This document shows positions 18,737 to 27,450 of a DNA stretch of 64,000 bases, one piece after another. The notes under the pieces were generated by a model. That model was not told the DNA's origin. It saw only the letters and a program-made list of their open reading frames with translations, and searched no databases. Position 1 is the first letter of the stretch, and each line of letters starts with the position of its first letter. The DNA is from BOG-908 sp965199235. GTDB lineage: Bacteria > Pseudomonadota > Alphaproteobacteria > Acetobacterales > Acetobacteraceae. The stretch spans positions 124,001 to 188,000 of the forward strand of contig CBDAQU010000002.1 of NCBI GenBank assembly GCA_965199235.1, read 5' to 3'. The translations under genes and the position numbers were made by a program.

Positions 18737-19868
18737 CTACTGCGCCTGCGCCGAGGCTTCGCTGCGAGTGGCACCCACCCGTGCGGCCAGGGCGGCGGCC
18801 ATAAAGTCGTCGAGGTCGCCGTCGAGTACCGCGCTCGGGTTGCCCTTCTCCACGCCGGTCCGCAAATCCTTAACCAGCTGATACGGTGCCAGCACGTAAC
18901 TGCGTATCTGATGCCCCCAGCTGTTCTCGGTCTTTCCCGCCTCGGTCAGGGCGGAAGCTGCTTCACGCTTCTGCAACTCGGCCTCGTACAGGCGGGCTTT
19001 CAGCATGCCCATTGCGGTCGCGCGATTGCGATGCTGGCTTCGGTCGGTTTGGCACGCCACGATGATACCCGAAGGCACGTGGGTGATGCGAATGGCGCTT
19101 TCCGTCTTGTTAACGTGCTGCCCGCCGGCGCCGGACGCGCGAAACGTGTCCACCTTTAAGTCGGCATCGCGTATCTCGATCTCAATGCTGTCGTCCACGA
19201 CGGGATAGACCCAAACGCTAGCAAAACTTGTCTGGCGACGGGAAGCGGAGTCAAACGGGCTGATTCGGACCAGCCGATGCACGCCGGCCTCCGTTTTCAG
19301 CCAGCCATAGGCGTTGGCGCCGATTATCTGCAACGTAGCCGATTTCAGGCCCGCGCCCTCGCCATCGCTGGCTTCTAGTATGTCAACCTTGTAGCCGTGC
19401 TTCTCCGACCAGCGCGAGTACATGCGCATCAGCATCTCGGTCCAGTCCTGGGCCTCAGTCCCGCCCTGGCCAACGTTAAGTTCGACAAAACAATCATTAC
19501 CGTCCGCCTCGCCGGACAACAGGCTGACGACCTCCTGGTTCTTGGCATCCTCGGCGATAACGCGCAGGCTTTGAATGGCCTCGGCCACCAACCCAGGCTC
19601 ACCTTCCGCTTCGGCCAGATCAATCAGGCCGACCGCGTCGGCCACTCCCGCTTCGAGCTTTGCCAATCCCTCAATGCTCGCCACCAGTCGGTTGCGTTCA
19701 CGCATGATTTTCTGTGCGCCTTCAGGATCGTCCCAAAGAGAGGGGTCCTCGACGCGGTTGTTCAGCTCGTCTAGGCGAGCGACTGCAACGTCCCAGTCAA
19801 AGATGCCTCCTCAGCAGCGCCATCGACTGCTTGATTTGTTCATGGAGAAAATCGGCTTCGGCGGCCAT
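18737..19868 (-). CDS. prfB: Peptide chain release factor 2 (with programmed +1 frameshift)
   Basis: RF2 ends translation at UGA and UAA. The gene begins at ATG 19868 (MAAEADFLHEQIKQSMALLR...), reads 23 codons to CTT, meets an in-frame TGA at 19799-19797, and continues in the +1 frame as DWDVAVARLDELNNRVEDPS through the rest of the protein. The full product is about 376 aa. The GGQ catalytic motif is SGAGGQHVNKTES. An annotation from the first downstream ATG (19705) would miss about 54 residues. It lies 29 nt downstream of mrcA on the same strand, an arrangement common in alphaproteobacteria. Confidence 0.97.
19796..19811 (-). other. Programmed +1 ribosomal frameshift site of prfB
   Basis: On the minus strand the sequence reads AGGAGGCATCTTTGAC. 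An internal Shine-Dalgarno-like AGGAGG lies three bases before the CTT slippery codon, which is followed by the TGA stop and a C. This is the classical RF2 autoregulation signal: when RF2 is scarce the ribosome pauses at UGA and slips forward one base. Frames were checked by codon counting: 22 codons from ATG 19868 to CTT, then 31 codons from the shifted GAC to the ATG at 19705. Confidence 0.95.
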
Positions 19869-19897
19869 ACAGGTCGATACCTATCGGAAAGGCGCTC

Positions 19898-22522
19898 TTA
19901 GTACAATCCGCCTACATCACTGTCCACACCAGTGCCGGCGGGCGGTTTCAGCGGTGGGGGAGTTTCAAGCACATCAGAATCGGGGCTTACCATTTGAACG
20001 TTGCTGTCCGCCGAGACCGTAGTGAGAGGGTCGCGACGTGAGCTCTCGCCGCCCACGGCCCCTGACCCTGGGATCTGATCAGGCCGAAAAGCGTCTACAC
20101 ATTCATGGCGCCCACATCCCCAGCTGGCCAGGGTCAATCCGTCCGGCATGCGGAAGTCCAGCACAGGTCTACCATGCAGAACGCTGCTCATAAACTCGTG
20201 CCAAATCGGGCCCGCGACATGCGCGCCGTCCTGTTTATCACCCAGGCTCTGTGGGTTGTCGTAGCCGACCCACACGACAGTCACGAGGTCCGGCGTGAAA
20301 CCGGCAAACCAGCCATCCTTGAAGTCCTGCGTGGTTCCAGTCTTGCCGGCAATTGGCCGGTCTATGCCGGCACCGACGGGCCTGCCGGTGCCATATAAAA
20401 CGACGCCCTCCATCATTTTAATAACCTGGTAGGCGCTTTGTGGGTCGGCCAACTGAGCGCGCGGGTCGGTCAGGTCCGGCGGCTGGGCGGGATCACTGGC
20501 GCCGATAACAAGCCCGGGTGGCCGCCAAGTCACATGCCCGTCGCGGTCCTGCACGCTGTCGATTAGGCTCGGGATCACCTCACGACCGCCCTCGGCCAAC
20601 GACGCGTATGCGCCAGCTTCTCGGAGCACGGTCGTCTCAACAGCGCCGAGGGAGGCAGGCAGCACGTGCGGCATGGCGTCATACAAGTGAAATCCGATAG
20701 CGGTTCGCGCCACCGCGTCCATTCCGATATGCTGGGCAACTCTTACCGTGACGAGGTTGAGCGATTGCTCAAGGGCCACACGCAGGGGCGTTGGACCACC
20801 AAAGGTCATTTCATAGTTGTTAGGATGCCAACTACCCAGGCTGAACGGCTCATCTTCGAACCTCGTGCTCGGCGACAGGCCTTGTTCCATGGCGGTCAGA
20901 TAAACGAAAGGTTTGAACGAGCTGCCCGGCTGGCGTTGTGCTTGTGACGCTCGATTGAATTTGCTCGCCTCCCCGCTCCAGCCGCCCGACATGGCGAGCA
21001 CGCGGCCAGTGCGTGGATCTAGGGTTACGAGGGCACCGGAAACGCGGGGGATCTGCTGCAACGCAAGGCGGTCCAGCGTCAGCAACGTGGCACGAGCATG
21101 GCCGTGCGCTGAGCGATGCTCGACAATGCGCATCTCTGCCTTACCGTCCTCGGGTTGCACCAGGACCACGTCGCCGGGCGTCAACACGTCGGCCATGCGG
21201 CGAGGCGGCCCGCCAACCCCGCCACCTTGCAGCACAGTACGCGCCCAGCCGAGGGACGAGAGCTGTATCTCCCCGGTTCGATGGTCTTCCTCCGCGTCGT
21301 CGATTTCCGGCTGCAGGTAGCCCAAGCGAGCCGCGCTATCGGTTGTCCCCAGCACAACCGCTATGCGCCATTCCGGCAACATTCCAGCAGGCTTCGGAAG
21401 CTTGGCCAGCGCGTCTGCCCAGTCGTCGTTCAAGGATGCCATGCTGCCGATGCGTCCAACCGGCCCGCGCCAGCCGCCATGGGCGTGGTCGTAATGCATC
21501 AGTCCGTTACGGAGCGCCTGGTCGGCTTGGGCCTGCATCGCCGGATCAAAACTCGTATGAACAATGAGGCCGCCCTCGCTTGTCTGATCCTGACCAAACC
21601 GCTCGAGCAGCCGTCGCCGCACCTCTTCGGCAAACCAATCACCCCCTGAAACCGTTTGAGGCGGACGGTATCTGTTTGGGGTCAGTGGCTCCGCTTGCGC
21701 AGTGCTCGCCTCCTGTGATGTGACGGCACGAGTTTCGACCATACGGTCCAACACCCAATTTCGGCGCACCTTGGCAGCGTCTGGGAAGCGGAAAGGATTG
21801 TAGTTGTTGGGTGACTTTGGCAGTGCAGCCAGCATGGCCGCTTCACCCAGGGTCAATTGGTCGAGAGGCTTGTTGAAGTAGACCTGAGCCGCTGCGACCA
21901 CACCATACGATCCTTGACCGAGATAGATCCCATTGAGATACAACTCCAATATCCGTTGCTTGGTCAGCACGCGCTCAATACGAAGCGCCAGAAGCGCCTC
22001 CTTAAGCTTACGTTCGGTGGTCAAGGCGTCAGAGCCTAAGACCATGTTGCGGGCGACTTGCTGAGTTATTGTGGATGCACCGACCGGACGCCGAGCCTGC
22101 CCAATGCGTTGCAGGTCGGTCACGGCCGCACGAACGATGGCGAAAGGGTCCACTCCTCGATGGGTGTAGAAATTTTGATCCTCGGCAGCGATGAAAGCCT
22201 GCTTGACCTGCTCCGGGACCGCTGAAATCGGGACAAAAATGCGCCGCTCGTTGGCAAGTTCGGCCAGCAAGCGGTCATCCCCTGCGTAGACCCGACTCAT
22301 GACTGGCGGCTGGTAGGTTCGCAGGCCGTCCAGAGTCGGTAAGTCTGCGGCGTACCGACTATAGACGTTCCAGCCAATTAGCCCCAATGCACCAGCGACG
22401 ACCAAGCCTATTGCGAAAAACAGAGCGAAAAGGCCACGGACGAAGGACAGAAAGCGGCTTTGGCGTCGTTTTGGACTCGGCGTCTCGTGAGACACGATCA
22501 ACCGGTCGTGGTAGCCATCCAT
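19898..22522 (-). CDS. mrcA: Penicillin-binding protein 1A (bifunctional)
   Basis: An 874-aa class A PBP. After a short basic cytoplasmic tail and one transmembrane helix (about residues 28-52) comes the GT51 transglycosylase domain with AAEDQNFYTHRGVDPF and ASTITQQVARN. The transpeptidase domain has its SxxK motif as PGSSFKPF, SxN as EQSLNLVTVR, and KTG as AGKTGTTQDFKDGWFAGF. It polymerises and cross-links peptidoglycan in the periplasm. It diverges from rne across a 454-nt spacer and is followed by prfB. The C-terminus has a short Pro/Ser-rich tail. Confidence 0.97.
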   Translation of the reverse strand: MDGYHDRLIVSHETPSPKRRQSRFLSFVRGLFALFFAIGLVVAGALGLIGWNVYSRYAADLPTLDGLRTYQPPVMSRVYAGDDRLLAELANERRIFVPISAVPEQVKQAFIAAEDQNFYTHRGVDPFAIVRAAVTDLQRIGQARRPVGASTITQQVARNMVLGSDALTTERKLKEALLALRIERVLTKQRILELYLNGIYLGQGSYGVVAAAQVYFNKPLDQLTLGEAAMLAALPKSPNNYNPFRFPDAAKVRRNWVLDRMVETRAVTSQEASTAQAEPLTPNRYRPPQTVSGGDWFAEEVRRRLLERFGQDQTSEGGLIVHTSFDPAMQAQADQALRNGLMHYDHAHGGWRGPVGRIGSMASLNDDWADALAKLPKPAGMLPEWRIAVVLGTTDSAARLGYLQPEIDDAEEDHRTGEIQLSSLGWARTVLQGGGVGGPPRRMADVLTPGDVVLVQPEDGKAEMRIVEHRSAHGHARATLLTLDRLALQQIPRVSGALVTLDPRTGRVLAMSGGWSGEASKFNRASQAQRQPGSSFKPFVYLTAMEQGLSPSTRFEDEPFSLGSWHPNNYEMTFGGPTPLRVALEQSLNLVTVRVAQHIGMDAVARTAIGFHLYDAMPHVLPASLGAVETTVLREAGAYASLAEGGREVIPSLIDSVQDRDGHVTWRPPGLVIGASDPAQPPDLTDPRAQLADPQSAYQVIKMMEGVVLYGTGRPVGAGIDRPIAGKTGTTQDFKDGWFAGFTPDLVTVVWVGYDNPQSLGDKQDGAHVAGPIWHEFMSSVLHGRPVLDFRMPDGLTLASWGCGRHECVDAFRPDQIPGSGAVGGESSRRDPLTTVSADSNVQMVSPDSDVLETPPPLKPPAGTGVDSDVGGLY

Positions 22523-22976
22523 AGCTTGCTACAACCTCATGCCAAACCGCGGCTTGCACCTTGATCGCACGATGAACCTAGCGCCGCAATCGCACCACCC
22601 GAGGAACCTGGTTCGGGCGAGCGTCTCAACGCCGTTCAGTCAAACAGACTTGCAGCGGCCTTTGCTTTGGGCCATGTGTCAATAGCGTACCGCCCAAAGT
22701 GGCGCCGCACCCCGCGCCTGGCGCGACCGGATACCCCTCACCCACCGCGATTGCGCGTCAAGGTGATACTTTTGAAGGCTATGGCAATACTCCAAAGCGC
22801 CGTGACAGACGTAAAGGCTTCCACACCCGTTTCTAGGTTTGGTGGCCTGTCTTCCAGCTGTTGGATGAAGGCTTGGCATCGTAAACCCAAACAATCGGCC
22901 CGACAGGCCGCGCCTCCATACGTCAATTTTGTATGGTACTGCTGCGCGATGCCGGGGCTTCGGAGCCTCATCACCC
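22523..22976. other. Intergenic region between divergent mrcA and rne
   Basis: These 454 nt separate two divergent essential genes. I see no convincing gene on either strand; the ORFs here have no family features. The right part must hold the rne promoter and a leader RNA; long 5' leaders that allow autoregulation are known for rne in other bacteria. A small palindrome GAACC-T-GGTTC lies near 22599-22609. In related genomes I recall an N-acetylmuramoyl-L-alanine amidase gene between these two; no trace of it is apparent. Confidence 0.6.
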
Positions 22977-25871
22977 ATGACCAAACGTCTACTTATCGAC
23001 GCCAGCCATGCGGAAGAAACCCGTGTAGTGGTGCTGGACGGTAACCGCCTTGAAGATTTTGACGTTGAAACTCTCTCGCGACGCCAACTCAAGGGTAACA
23101 TCTACCTAGCGAAGGTCGTTCGCGTAGAACCAAGCCTTCAAGCTGCCTTTGTAGAATATGGTGGCAACCGGCATGGCTTCCTCGCCTTCGGAGAAATCCA
23201 CCCCGATTATTATCAGATACCTGTCGCGGACCGCCAGCGCCTGCTCGAGATGCAGGAGGAGGAGGCTCGCGCCGAGGAGGCCGAGGAGGAGGAGGCCTTT
23301 TCGAACGAGGACCCATCGCCTGACACATTCAATACTCTGGAGCCGGAACGCGAGGCCGCCGACGAGACAGCACAGCCGCTGCTTTTTACAAGCGACACGC
23401 TTGCCGACAAAGCCGACCCGCCGAACGAGCAGGCATTAACAGAGGAGACAGACGAAGGGCGTGAGGCCACGGAACCAGCTGTAGCGGTCGAGGCAGCAGC
23501 GCTTGGAACTGACACGGCTCCCGAACTCCGTGAGCCTGCCGAGGCTACGCCGGAGGCCGACCAAGCGCTCGAATCAATCAACGCTGGCGTCCAGGACGGC
23601 GGAGCCAGCCACGTTCGCCTCATGGATAGCGAAGAAAGACCCGCCCTAGAAAGTATAGGCGGTGACACTGAAACTGCGGAGGAGACCAGAGCGCCGCGCC
23701 AGCCCTCTCGCTTCATGCGCAGCTACAAGATCCAGGAGGTAATCCGCCGCCGGCAAATTCTCTTAATTCAGGTCGTCAAGGAGGAACGTGGTACCAAGGG
23801 TGCTGCGCTGACCACCTACATTTCGTTGGCGGGCCGATATTGCGTGCTCATGCCCAACTCGCCACGCGGCGGCGGAATCTCACGTAAGATCACCTCGGCC
23901 GCCGACCGTCGCAGGTTGAAGGAGGTAACAGCAGAACTCGACATCCCGCGCGGCATGGGCCTGATCGTACGCACAGCTGGGGCGGCACGGCCGAAAGCCG
24001 AGATAAAGCGAGACGGTGAGTACCTGCTGCGACTGTGGGACGACATCCGCGAACAAACCATGCGTTCCATGGCGCCGTCACTGATCCACGAGGAGGCGAG
24101 CCTAATCAAGCGAGCCATCCGCGACGTCTACTCGCGCGACGTCGACGAGCTGCTGGTGGACGGGCAAGAGGGTTGGCGCGCCGCACGCGACTACATGCGC
24201 GTGCTGATGCCGACACACGTGAAGAAGGTGCAGCTTTGGCCGGCCAATGCGCAACCTCTTTTCGCTCACAACCAAGTCGAGTCCATGCTGGACTCTATGC
24301 TCAATCCAACGGTGCAGCTGCGTTCGGGCGGTTACCTTGTGATCAACCAGACAGAGGCTCTGGTAGCCATCGACGTCAATTCCGGCCGGTCAACACGTGA
24401 ACGCGGGATCGAGGAGACAGCGCTACGCACCAATCTAGAAGCAGCCGAAGAGGCCGCTCGCCAGCTTCGCCTCCGCGACCTAGCCGGGCTGATCGTAATC
24501 GATTTCATCGACATGGAGAGCAAGAAGCACAACGGCATGGTCGAGCGTCGGATGGCAGATGCCCTTCGCCACGACCGCGCGCGCATACAGGTCGGCCACA
24601 TAAGCCATTTCGGCCTGCTTGAGCTCAGCCGCCAGCGCCTAAGGCCCTCTCTGGCTGAGACGAGCCTGACGATGTGCGCCCAGTGCGGCGGCAGTGGTCA
24701 CGTCCGCAGTACGGAAAGTTCCGCGCTACACATTCTTCGAGAGATTGAGGAGGAGGGTGGCAAGCGACGCGCCGCAGAGATCATGGTGCATATTGCGAAC
24801 TCGACCGCGCTGTATATTCTCAACAACAAGCGCCAGCGTCTTATGGAAATAGAGGCCCGTTACGGCATGGCTGTTTGCTTTTCAGCCGATGAGAGCCTGC
24901 TTCCGGCCCAGACGCGGATCGATCGTTTGCGAGCCGCTTCGCCTCAAGACCTTCCCACGCTGTCATCGCCGCAGGCGCAAGCGATGCCCGACGATGACGC
25001 CGGCGAGGCAGACATCGCCGACGATGAGGACGACATTGAGATGACGCAAACCCGCGTCGAAGCGGGCGCTTCCGCGGGTGAGACAATCAAGCAGGATTTC
25101 ACCACAGACATCGACCATGTGCCGGGCGAAACTGTGGCCGAAGGGGAGCAACGGCGGCGGCGGCGGCGGCGGCGGCGGGGCGGCAAGCGTGAGAACGGGG
25201 TAGGAGCCGAGACTGCGCCGTATATACCGGAAGGAGCAGACCAACCGGACATTCCTGATTTGGAGTTTACTACCAGTTCGACTCCAGTGCCGGGTCACGA
25301 TGGAGCAGCGGACGCCGAAACGTCAATCACAGTCGAGCCGTCGCAAGTTGGCGACCAATTTGCAGATTCATCCGCAGCGGCAGATGTTCCGGCGGCGGAT
25401 GTCGTGCAAACAGACAGCGAGGCTGAACAGGCTAGGGCGAAGCGCGGGCGTCGCGGCGGCCGGCGTAGGCGCAAGCCAGGCGAGGTCGGCGAAGGCGCAC
25501 CGGCGGACCCGGTTCAAATAGACGCGCCCTTCCCGACCTATGTCGGGCCTACGCCGGCTGATCCTTTTGCTCTTGCCGGCCTGGACATTTTTGATGCCCT
25601 CGAGCAGGCCGAGATAAGTGCTATCGTGGTTGCCGAAGCGCCGCAGCCTCCTGACCTGCATATCAACTCAGAGGACGCAGCCGCGATTTCGGAGACGCAG
25701 GATGAACTATCTTTCGTTGAGCAGCCCCAGGACCCGGGCTCGAAAAAAGATGTATCCGAGCAGGTGGCGTCAGCCTCCGAACAGCCTGTTGCTGGGCCAA
25801 CTGTCCAGCCAACGCTGATCGGGGCGGGAGACGCTATAAGCGAACGTAAGAGAGGCTGGTGGCGACGATAA
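22977..25871 (+). CDS. rne: Ribonuclease E/G family protein (RNase E)
   Basis: RNase E, 964 aa from ATG 22977 (MTKRLLIDASHAEETRVVVL), starts mRNA decay and processes stable RNAs. The S1 domain is split by an acidic Glu/Asp-rich insertion (about residues 85-240), as in other alphaproteobacteria, and resumes at KIQEVIRRRQILLIQV. The DNase I-like catalytic site includes ALVAIDVNSGRST and LIVIDFIDM, and the zinc-link is CAQCGGSGHV. The C-terminal half is disordered with Arg-rich tracts (RRRRRRRRRRGGKR and KRGRRGGRRRRK) that likely bind RNA and scaffold the degradosome. The 16-residue upstream extension is rejected as unlike the family. Confidence 0.96.
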   Translation: MTKRLLIDASHAEETRVVVLDGNRLEDFDVETLSRRQLKGNIYLAKVVRVEPSLQAAFVEYGGNRHGFLAFGEIHPDYYQIPVADRQRLLEMQEEEARAEEAEEEEAFSNEDPSPDTFNTLEPEREAADETAQPLLFTSDTLADKADPPNEQALTEETDEGREATEPAVAVEAAALGTDTAPELREPAEATPEADQALESINAGVQDGGASHVRLMDSEERPALESIGGDTETAEETRAPRQPSRFMRSYKIQEVIRRRQILLIQVVKEERGTKGAALTTYISLAGRYCVLMPNSPRGGGISRKITSAADRRRLKEVTAELDIPRGMGLIVRTAGAARPKAEIKRDGEYLLRLWDDIREQTMRSMAPSLIHEEASLIKRAIRDVYSRDVDELLVDGQEGWRAARDYMRVLMPTHVKKVQLWPANAQPLFAHNQVESMLDSMLNPTVQLRSGGYLVINQTEALVAIDVNSGRSTRERGIEETALRTNLEAAEEAARQLRLRDLAGLIVIDFIDMESKKHNGMVERRMADALRHDRARIQVGHISHFGLLELSRQRLRPSLAETSLTMCAQCGGSGHVRSTESSALHILREIEEEGGKRRAAEIMVHIANSTALYILNNKRQRLMEIEARYGMAVCFSADESLLPAQTRIDRLRAASPQDLPTLSSPQAQAMPDDDAGEADIADDEDDIEMTQTRVEAGASAGETIKQDFTTDIDHVPGETVAEGEQRRRRRRRRRGGKRENGVGAETAPYIPEGADQPDIPDLEFTTSSTPVPGHDGAADAETSITVEPSQVGDQFADSSAAADVPAADVVQTDSEAEQARAKRGRRGGRRRRKPGEVGEGAPADPVQIDAPFPTYVGPTPADPFALAGLDIFDALEQAEISAIVVAEAPQPPDLHINSEDAAAISETQDELSFVEQPQDPGSKKDVSEQVASASEQPVAGPTVQPTLIGAGDAISERKRGWWRR
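25152..25178 (+). repeat. (CGG)9 trinucleotide repeat within rne
   Basis: Nine consecutive CGG codons encode most of a ten-Arg tract in the C-terminal region of RNase E. All the arginines use the same codon, so the tract is a true microsatellite that could change length by slippage without shifting the frame. Confidence 0.9.
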
Positions 25872-25900
25872 GTTTGATCGAATGGCTGTTACCGCCGTTG

Positions 25901-26836
25901 TTAGCCGGAGTGGGCTTGACGCTTGACCAGGCGCCTAAAACCGGCCGCCTGTTGCTGTGACCAACTTCCCGTCGCCATTGCCTCTTCGGCAGATGGGTCA
26001 CCGGTGACCGCGTAGGCTCGGTCGTAATCGGCCGAGCCGAACATCATGTCCCAGAAGGGGAAGATGGCGCCGTAGTTGCAGCTACGCTGTCCAGCGGCTC
26101 GCACGCCGTGATGGGCTCGGTGGAAACGTGGAGAGACTAACAGCCGCTCCCCAAGCCTGCCAAAACTTATCTGCGCATTGGCGTGACTCATGCTTTCAAG
26201 CAGACGCAAGAGAAGGATGACGAGGGGGAACTGCATTGGCGGTATCCCGATCAGCAGACCCAATATCAGAAACCATACGAAGGCGATCACGTCGTCAAGT
26301 AAGTGATTGCGGTCATCCGACCAAAACGTCATCTGACGTTGAGCGTGATGTACGGAGTGCACCGCGTACCACCACCGAAAACTATGGGACAGTCTATGCC
26401 GCCAATAATCGGCAAAATCGAGCACCAGCACGTAGATGAAGAAGCTCAGTGCCTGCCGGCCCATGAGAAAGGGAAAAAGCCGCTCCAGAGTAGGTGGCAC
26501 CCACCCATTATCGGTCAACACACCATTCAGCCAAACCTGTGCCTGGTAGAAGAGCACAAACGTCACCAATGGCATGAAGCCTATCCGCGACAGCAACGTG
26601 TAGAATACGTCAACCCCGACGGCGCGCCGATCAGGCCAGGTTTCCAACCGAGCAAACCGCTCCATTGGCCAGCAAATGGCAAGCATGAGCCCAACCTGCG
26701 CGACCCCATAAATCGCGAACAGCACCCAGCCATAGGCGATGTCCTCCCACTCCATCATGTCACAGTGATAAAGTAACGGGATAACCACAGCCTCACACAA
26801 ACGGCCGGCGAGTAATGAGAAAGGGTCGAGCATCAC
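25901..26836 (-). CDS. Sterol desaturase / fatty acid hydroxylase family protein
   Basis: A 311-aa integral membrane enzyme with a di-iron histidine cluster. The visible boxes are WRHRLSHSFRWWYAVHSVHH (HxxxH and HxxHH) and FHRAHHGV. Four or more hydrophobic segments precede and flank the boxes. Members hydroxylate or desaturate sterols, fatty acids, carotenoids or ether lipids; in bacteria the substrate is often unknown, and hopanoid or lipid modification is a guess. It converges with rne across 29 nt and diverges from the response regulator gene. Confidence 0.9.
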   Translation of the reverse strand: MMLDPFSLLAGRLCEAVVIPLLYHCDMMEWEDIAYGWVLFAIYGVAQVGLMLAICWPMERFARLETWPDRRAVGVDVFYTLLSRIGFMPLVTFVLFYQAQVWLNGVLTDNGWVPPTLERLFPFLMGRQALSFFIYVLVLDFADYWRHRLSHSFRWWYAVHSVHHAQRQMTFWSDDRNHLLDDVIAFVWFLILGLLIGIPPMQFPLVILLLRLLESMSHANAQISFGRLGERLLVSPRFHRAHHGVRAAGQRSCNYGAIFPFWDMMFGSADYDRAYAVTGDPSAEEAMATGSWSQQQAAGFRRLVKRQAHSG

Positions 26837-27010
26837 GTCAAGATAATAGCCTACTCGTCAGGGGGATGGAAACGTCGATTTGTGCCTCCTCACGCAGCTA
26901 CGTGGCAGCATTGTTGCACATAACATGCAACAGGTGTTGTGTTGCTCGCATGTTCACAACACGGCAGCAAAGTTGACGCGCGTTGTCGGGACGGACCAGG
27001 ATTCCGCTGC

Positions 27011-27376
27011 ATGACCGGCAAACGAATACTCGTCGTCGAGGACGACTTCCTCATCCGAATGACGCTGAGCGAAGCTTTGCAAGATGACGGCTTCGTTGTG
27101 ATCGAGGCCGATAGCGGTGAAGCGGCCCTCGTTCAGCTCAGGTCAGACCCGACGATTTGTCTCCTGATGACCGACATGCAGCTGTCCGGCAACCTCGATG
27201 GGGGCGCGTTGGCATCCGCGGTGCGAGCCGAAAATGCTATTCTGCCGATCATCTACATGACCGGCAGGCCGGACCGCATCGGTGCTGTCGACCCAGCACG
27301 AGAGATCGTCATCAGCAAGCCGTACTTGCCGTCTCAGGTATGCGCCGCAGCTCGCGCGCTGGTCACCAAGGATTGA
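27011..27376 (+). CDS. Single-domain response regulator
   Basis: A 121-aa receiver domain with no output domain. From ATG 27011 it begins MTGKRILVVEDDFLIR, with the acidic pair for Mg binding. The phosphoacceptor Asp is in LLMTDMQLSG, the conserved Thr in YMTGRP and the Lys in VISKPY. An in-frame ATG at 26939 is rejected because the added 24 residues are unlike the domain. No sensor kinase is adjacent, so it is an orphan CheY/FixJ-N-like protein, perhaps part of a stress phosphorelay. Confidence 0.9.
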   Translation: MTGKRILVVEDDFLIRMTLSEALQDDGFVVIEADSGEAALVQLRSDPTICLLMTDMQLSGNLDGGALASAVRAENAILPIIYMTGRPDRIGAVDPAREIVISKPYLPSQVCAAARALVTKD

Positions 27377-27450
27377 CCCTGGACGACCAGCCGCGGACCG
27401 ACTGCTCGAAGCACAATCACGCCACTAGAAAGGACCGAGATGTCGCGCAG

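Noticed and set aside
22679..23101. 140-codon minus-strand ORF upstream of rne
   Set aside because: It overlaps the start of rne and has no amidase or other family features.
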